This document shows positions 58,262 through 64,000 of a DNA stretch of 64,000 nucleotides, in pieces. The translations under genes were made by a program, and so were the position numbers. Position 1 is the first letter of the stretch. The number at the start of each line of letters is the position of its first letter. The DNA lies in assembly GCF_047495875.1 (NCBI RefSeq), contig NC_092474.1, positions 12,307,655 through 12,371,654 of the forward strand. The letters are read 5' to 3'. The DNA is from Pithys albifrons albifrons (Eukaryota > Chordata > Aves > Passeriformes > Thamnophilidae). The notes beneath the pieces are model-generated. The model was not told the DNA's origin. It searched no databases and saw only the letters and a program-made list of their open reading frames with translations.

Positions 58262-61200
58262 AACAGCATCATCACTCACACAGAGGCATCTCAGCAGTGC
58301 TGGTGAGTGGCACCAGCAGCCTCTGGAAGGGTCCAGCAGAAAAGAAAGCATGTGGTGTAACAGGAAAACTACTTGGTCAGCCAGAAGGAAAGCAATGAGA
58401 AAACAGAAGGAAAACCTGATGTGTCATAAACACAGAATTCCAGCTTTGGGGTGAGCTAAGGCTCATAAAACTCCCCTGATGTCTTGGAGAAATAACTCTG
58501 GAAAGCACCTTTGATGTTGTGTCCTGCCAAGGCCAGTTTGAACTCAGCTGCCTTTGCCCTCTGACTCTCAGGGGCTCTGTGAGCCCCAGGACAGCACAGC
58601 TACACTCAGGGTTCACAGGAAGGAAAGGGCCACGGAGCCTCTCAAATGCCTGATCCCAATCCCAGTCTGCCCTGGAAGTGAAAGCTCTGCAGACACAGCT
58701 GCCCATAACACACAGCTGGATGGTGGGGCCAGCCCAGAGGCAGCCACTGAGGGGGACATTTCCATCCCCTGATCCCCAGGTGCTGGTGGTCACTCCCCAG
58801 CTGTCCCAGCTCAGCAGACCAGAGCACTCAGCAGCTCATGGAGAAGGGAATGGGGGAGGAATGGGTGTTGGAGCACTCTCAAAGTCTACCAGGTGACTCA
58901 CTTGTATTCTCCTGAGCCCTGCAGATGATATATAACCCTTTCCTCCAGTTTCTCCTTCCACCTGAGCTGCAGGGAACAAACCCAGCTCTCAGGTCCCTTT
59001 GACCTTTCCAAGCCATCCTCCCCTTCCCCTGTTTATCAATCCTCCCTTCACCTCCACGGGGTAAAATTCTCATTTACCAGATCAAAGGTTAGCTCTTGTC
59101 AGACCAAAAGCTTTGAAACACATCTAGCAACTAATAATTGCCAAGTTTGGAGCCGCCCCCATCTCTCTCTTTGTCACTCAAAAGCAATTCAGGGCAGAGG
59201 CTTGCAAGTGTCTCCCAGAAAATCTAAAAAAAACCCCAATCCTTCAGCAATGGGGTCAAGAAACAAAGTTCAGATGTGGATCTAGGTGTGAAAGTAGCAA
59301 CAGCCACTGGATAGTAACCTCTCTGTGAAGCAAGAGGGCTTTCATCCATCACACATTTCCCCTCCAGACCTGACCATGGAGCCTTCCACCACACACAGCC
59401 CCATCACAGCTCTTCCAGCCCTGCCTGAACACGGAAACCTCAGAGCATTTAGCCTGTTTTTCCAGGCCATGCCAGCACATGGAGCCAATATCCCCACACT
59501 CCCTGAGTTTCCTGTGGCATCTTCTATTCTCTTAGCAAGCGTTGGTGTATTTTCCACACCGGTCTGCCTTCTCTGAACTGCTGAAGACTCTGTGATAAGC
59601 AGAGTTCCTCTCTTTCTTGTCATCTGTCACGCTGCTGTGCACTCCTAATGACAAAATGCTCTGGGGACTATGAAACAGCAACAAATCAAGAAAACACACT
59701 CAGCTGAATTTAAAAAATCCTTTTGCTACTGAGTTGCCACCAGAGCAATGGCAGAGGATGAGAAGCACCACACACACAGGAGGGCCATGACCTGGTCCCT
59801 CCCAGATGCAGTGCCAGGTGCTCAGATGATGGAGCTCAAGACACCTTTGCCAACCCCCCAGATGGGAACCTGCTTTAGAAACATTTGTTCAGTCCTGAAC
59901 AGGAACAGGCAGATGATGAGCCAGAGGACAACGTTCAGCTGATGCAAAGCATGAGAAGCCATTGGAGCTGTATGAGTCTAGAGCAGGTGACTTGCTGAAA
60001 TTCAGACTTCCTTTCAAAGGTTTTTACCAACCCCCCAATTAGGAGACTATTTACATTGCTCACATTTGTTCTTCTGTTCCCCTTGGAAAGGGCAAATAAA
60101 ACCCCAGCTTTGCCTTACAGCAGTTTTGGTTTCCTGCCTCAATGTCCCACCTTGACAGGTAAGGAATGCTCAGAGTTTCCAACTGCCAGAGGTCTTTGTG
60201 CTATCACTGAAAACTTCACTTTTCAACACCCCAAATGGAAACAGATTCTCCCCTGGCTGGTTTCTTCTCTTCCTGGTACCCTAAGGCAGATCCCTCAGCA
60301 GAAAGAAGTTATTTGCCCAAGGAAAAGTACTTCTTGCTGCTAGAAAAGGTGTCTTGCTGGCATGTTTGCTCTGCTCATTTCCCTGCATTTGAAATGCCAG
60401 AGAAAGAGAGAAAGGAGAGATATTAATGCTGCCACCAAGTGCTTTTTGGTCAGTGAGGAGTTCAGTGCAACAGTTCATCTCACTCACTCTCTGATTTTCC
60501 AGTTCCCTGTTGTAGACCATTCCTTATTCCTCATTTTAGTTGATACAATTCAAATCATCCCTCCCATGCAACTTCAGGAGATTAAGATGCATCAAAAAAG
60601 GAAAAACCAAATCCACAGTTAAACCACATGTCTGGTGGGCAACTGCAAAGCAATTCCACTCCCAAGGTTCCTTTCTCCTCTATCACTCTCCTACCCCATG
60701 GAAGTAATTCCTCATCTGTCTCTGCTTTCTCTCACCTTGCTGAGAAGCTACAGAGGTGTTGCACTTGGTGCAGGAAGACCTCACAGTGGAAGGCAGCACT
60801 AATTCCTCACCTTCACAAGAAGATGAGGTAATGTTTAATCAGCAAATGTCCCCATCTGAGCTCTCCAGGTGAAAAATGATATGCAAGTGCAAAGTGTTTT
60901 TTAAAAACATTGGAAATACATTTTATAAATAATAAAAGAGGAGAAACTTCCATTTTAGCCTGTGTCTGTTCCTCTGGCCATCCCCAATCCTCCTTCTCCT
61001 GCTCACTCTGCAGAGCTGGATAGAAAATCAGAATCCAATCTCAGCAAATCCTATTGACTGTCTCCTGTCACTCACCTGATTAAAGGTTCCACTTACATCC
61101 AAATGGTCAGAGCCATGACTCTGAGCCATTCATAAAACTCCTATTGAAGGATTAGCTTTCACAAACTTTGCCCTAATGATTATGCATTCTATTGATCAGC

Positions 61201-61849
61201 GGGGGGAACTATAAAAATTGACACCAGAATAAACTTTGACGGACTGATCTCGCTCAGCACAGCTCGGATCAATCTGCATCGACCAGGACGATAGGGAAGG
61301 GGGGGAAACAACCTCTCTCCATTAGCTGGGTGTAATCCTGATTAGCTGAATGGTTAAATTGGTTTGGGTTTTGTTTTTTTTTTTCTCTCTGTCTCTATTT
61401 GATTGCTGAAATCCAACAGCATCTCAGTGCAGTGCAGATTATCAGACCTGGAGGTTACATCATTGGTGTGTGTTCACTCCACCTTTGCTCCACAGATAAA
61501 CCCTCCCTCACCTCTGCTTTGATGTTCAGATTCCTTATCCCTGGTGCCCAGTTTAAAACAAGCCAAACCACCACAAGGATTATTTTGTTCGTGGAGGGAA
61601 TAGGGATTTGTCACTGATAACAAAAGGGAACAGCGTGTTAAGGTGACATTCCTAAGGTCAACCAGGAATTCTTTGGTTTTTACCCTTGGAATTCTGTTCC
61701 AAACCATCTTGGGAGAACACATGAACACATGCAGGTTTGATAGTTTGCCTGAAGTGGGGAATGACTCCAGAGAGAGGAGACCAAAACTTTGATTGCTTTT
61801 CTAAATACTTCACTTGATTTAGTAACAGGCAAAAAGATGATCTTCTGCC

Positions 61850-61881
61850 CATAAAATCTGCCTCTCATAAAATCTGCCTCT
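61850..61881. repeat. 16-bp perfect tandem duplication
   Basis: The unit CATAAAATCTGCCTCT occurs twice in direct succession with no mismatch. It is probably a recent microduplication. Confidence 0.9.
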
Positions 61882-64000
61882 CAAGCCCTTCAACCCTCAT
61901 GGCTACACAGCAATAATGATTCCTTGTGTTTGGATCTGCACTGTCCCATTGAGCAGAGTGTGATGCACAAACCACCTCTCAAAAGGCAGCTGCAGGTGAG
62001 CTGAGCATGCTTTGTATTTGTATTTTACTGCCTCATCCCAACCAGTGCGACCTCATTTCAACACAGCCCCCTCAGTCCCTCCCCCTGAGCCTGCTGTGGG
62101 GCTGCAGGTGGAACAGCAGCTGTAAAGGTGTGTCCTCACAACACATTCCAGCTCCAGGGTGTGCTGAGGGACAACAGCAGGAGCTTCCTGAGAGCTGTGA
62201 CAAGCAGAGCTGCATCCTGAACTTGGCTAACATCTCCCAAGAGGAGCTGTCCCATTCCAAGGAGCATGGACACAATCCAGCCCAGGGAAGCAGATGTTTT
62301 CCATCCCAGAATAGACCTTATCTAAAGCCCAGCCTTACAACCACCAGAGTCCAGCCCAAATTCACATTAAGCTGAGATGTTTTCCCAGACTCGTTCCAGG
62401 TGGTCACTGAAATCCAGGTCTCCTTTTACTATGAGATTACTCATGGGATGAGCAATGAATTTTCTCTTTCTCAACCACCTTGTTACGTGGCATCCCAGAT
62501 AGCTGGGATAGTCTGAGGATGGGTGATCAAAAATGGAGCTGAGAATGAACTGATAAAAGGAACCATCCTGAGGAACTAGGAGTTTTCCAACAAAATCAGA
62601 TGGCTAAGGTGAGATTTCCCATACAAACATGTGTGGGGCTACAGAAATTTGTAACTGTGCATCTGAGCAGGATACATCTCAGTTAATTTAGTGCTCAGGA
62701 AATGAGGTCTAGCCTAGATAATCCTCCAGGCTCTTTGCTGAGCCAATGGCACAGTCATCTCCCCAAGGTAATACAACCCATCTGTCCTAGATGAGTTTTG
62801 GGGGTGAAATGGCTCACCTAACCAGGATGGGTTAAGCACCACCTCAGGTATTGCCACCTCCATGGACACAGAGAGGAGGAAAAGCACAGCCAAAGTCTGT
62901 GGGATGAACTCAGGCAATACTCCAAAGTAATTCCCAGATGCATTCAAAGACACAGGCTCACCAGAAAAACAAGATGATCAGCTTGGGAAAGGTTTTGCCT
63001 GCCCCAAAGAGGAAGTCAAAGTAAAGCTGATACCATGAAAAGGCAGAGAACTGTAAGGTCATCATGTGGGTGAGCTTAGGCAGAAGGTCCAGCCAGACAT
63101 ACTCAACAGTTACAAGGTCAGAAGCCACAGCAATGACCTGTTCTACTTTTCTGGAGGTTGTGTTGGTCCCTTTTAACAAAGTGTTGAGATTCAAAGGGCC
63201 CAAATAATTCAGACTACACGACACATCCCTTGGACTTCCCAGTTTTTGACTCTACGAAAAAAGGCTTATTTGCAATAGAAAATCCAAGTGAGAAAAGGTA
63301 TCCTCTGATAGATGCAACTTCAATAAAGACATGAAGAAACCACTTAAAAGAACTAAGAGCAAGAGGTATCATAAATACCAGTATTAACTGCATGGGAGTC
63401 CTAAGTAAAGATAAGTCAGTGTTTTCCAGTACACCCTTTGAATGTTATTTATTTGAAAGTGCTGTCCAATCTTTGTTCTACTCTCAGAGTTTTCTAATAG
63501 TTTCTGGATTTAGATTCTCCTTGAGATTGGAGGCCTGAAAGAATATATGGAAAATCATTAAGTTTTGCAGCGGAGCAAAGAAAGAAATCTATGGTTGAAG
63601 TTCAAAAAAATAACACTAAATGATACTCCCAACAGAAGTGATCCATAATGGATGAGAGTTGAGTAAAAATGACTTAATTGCTGACCTAGGGAAAAATGAA
63701 AACAATGGCTGAAGTGTTTGCTCCACACAGCAAAACAGCTAGAAAGAGATACATATATAGGGAAAAGAAACTGATTTGGCAAAATGCATTCCAAATCTAT
63801 ACATGATCCATAAGTGCTTGTGGAAATTGTTGCAATATGGGGCTGTTGGCACTCAGCAAAAGGACATTAATAGACAGCTGAGTGGCTGCAATAATTTATT
63901 AACAACATCACTTGAGAATCTCATGACATAACAGAAGCTGCTGTGTTGGAAACACCACTCCATGAAGGCACCAAGTATTGGTCAGACTTTTAAAGTCATT

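Larger units (their letters stand above)
56619..64000. other. 7.4 kb of single-copy non-coding sequence
   Basis: No CR1, SINE, RNA gene or exon is recognised to the right edge. A G-run cluster lies at 58232-58261, a TCF/LEF-like AGATCAAAGG at 59080-59089, a T10 run at about 61373-61383 and a 16-base tandem duplication at 61850-61881. Segments 59060-59200 and 61140-61330 are repeat-free, AT-rich and keep several CpGs. The open frames here (up to 155 codons, 57657-58124) show no recognisable domain. Confidence 0.5.

Noticed and set aside
1..64000. CRISPR arrays, operons, integrons, prophage or other microbial systems
   Set aside because: There are no regularly spaced direct repeats, no ribosome-binding-site-led gene chains and no long coding frames. 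Avian CR1 and SINE elements identify the sequence as bird nuclear DNA.

Overview
The window looks like nuclear DNA from a bird, most probably a passerine. Three things point there. At least thirteen truncated CR1 LINE copies are present, several ending in the CR1 3' tail (8-mer ATTCTATG). Two copies carry the 3' half of a tRNA-Ile-headed, CR1-tailed SINE of the TguSINE1 type known from zebra finch, and one of them keeps the tRNA head. Reading frames are short and interrupted, with none of the dense gene packing, operons or ribosome-binding sites of a microbial sequence. I recognise no host protein-coding exon, no functional rRNA or tRNA gene and no CRISPR array. The window is best read as intergenic or deep-intronic sequence.

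Layout. 1-15.4 kb: CR1 fragments (60-252, 1003-1062, 4687-5095, 6468-6568, 8327-8382, 11491-11865), then a TguSINE1-like SINE (15215-15354), with a small CpG cluster at 403-545 and single-copy sequence between. 15.4-33.4 kb: about 18 kb with no recognisable CR1. It holds a (TAA)n microsatellite (22558-22607), a CpG-island-like block (24066-24360) and, about 220 bp downstream, a 5S-rRNA-derived sequence (24576-24682). 33.4-41.8 kb: one good CR1 (33403-33764), then single-copy sequence and a second CpG cluster (41095-41235). 41.8-56.6 kb: the repeat-rich part, with CR1 pieces at 41784-41855, 42861-43310, 45057-45452, 46883-47050, 50901-51223, 51890-52548 and 56008-56618 and a SINE fragment at 46733-46823. 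56.6-64 kb: single-copy sequence with a G-quadruplex-prone run.

The only recognisable protein-coding remains belong to CR1 ORF2. The best is an open 165-codon frame on the minus strand at 56089-56586, which matches the C-terminal part of the CR1 reverse-transcriptase polyprotein. Nearly all other open frames, including the longest (274 codons at 11434-12258), are antisense-CR1 or chance frames. I found no new multigene system. The points most worth a second look are the CpG island next to the 5S-derived element, the CR1-free 18 kb, the shared 3' tails of the SINE and some CR1 copies, and several CpG-retaining AT-rich stretches that could be conserved regulatory elements.
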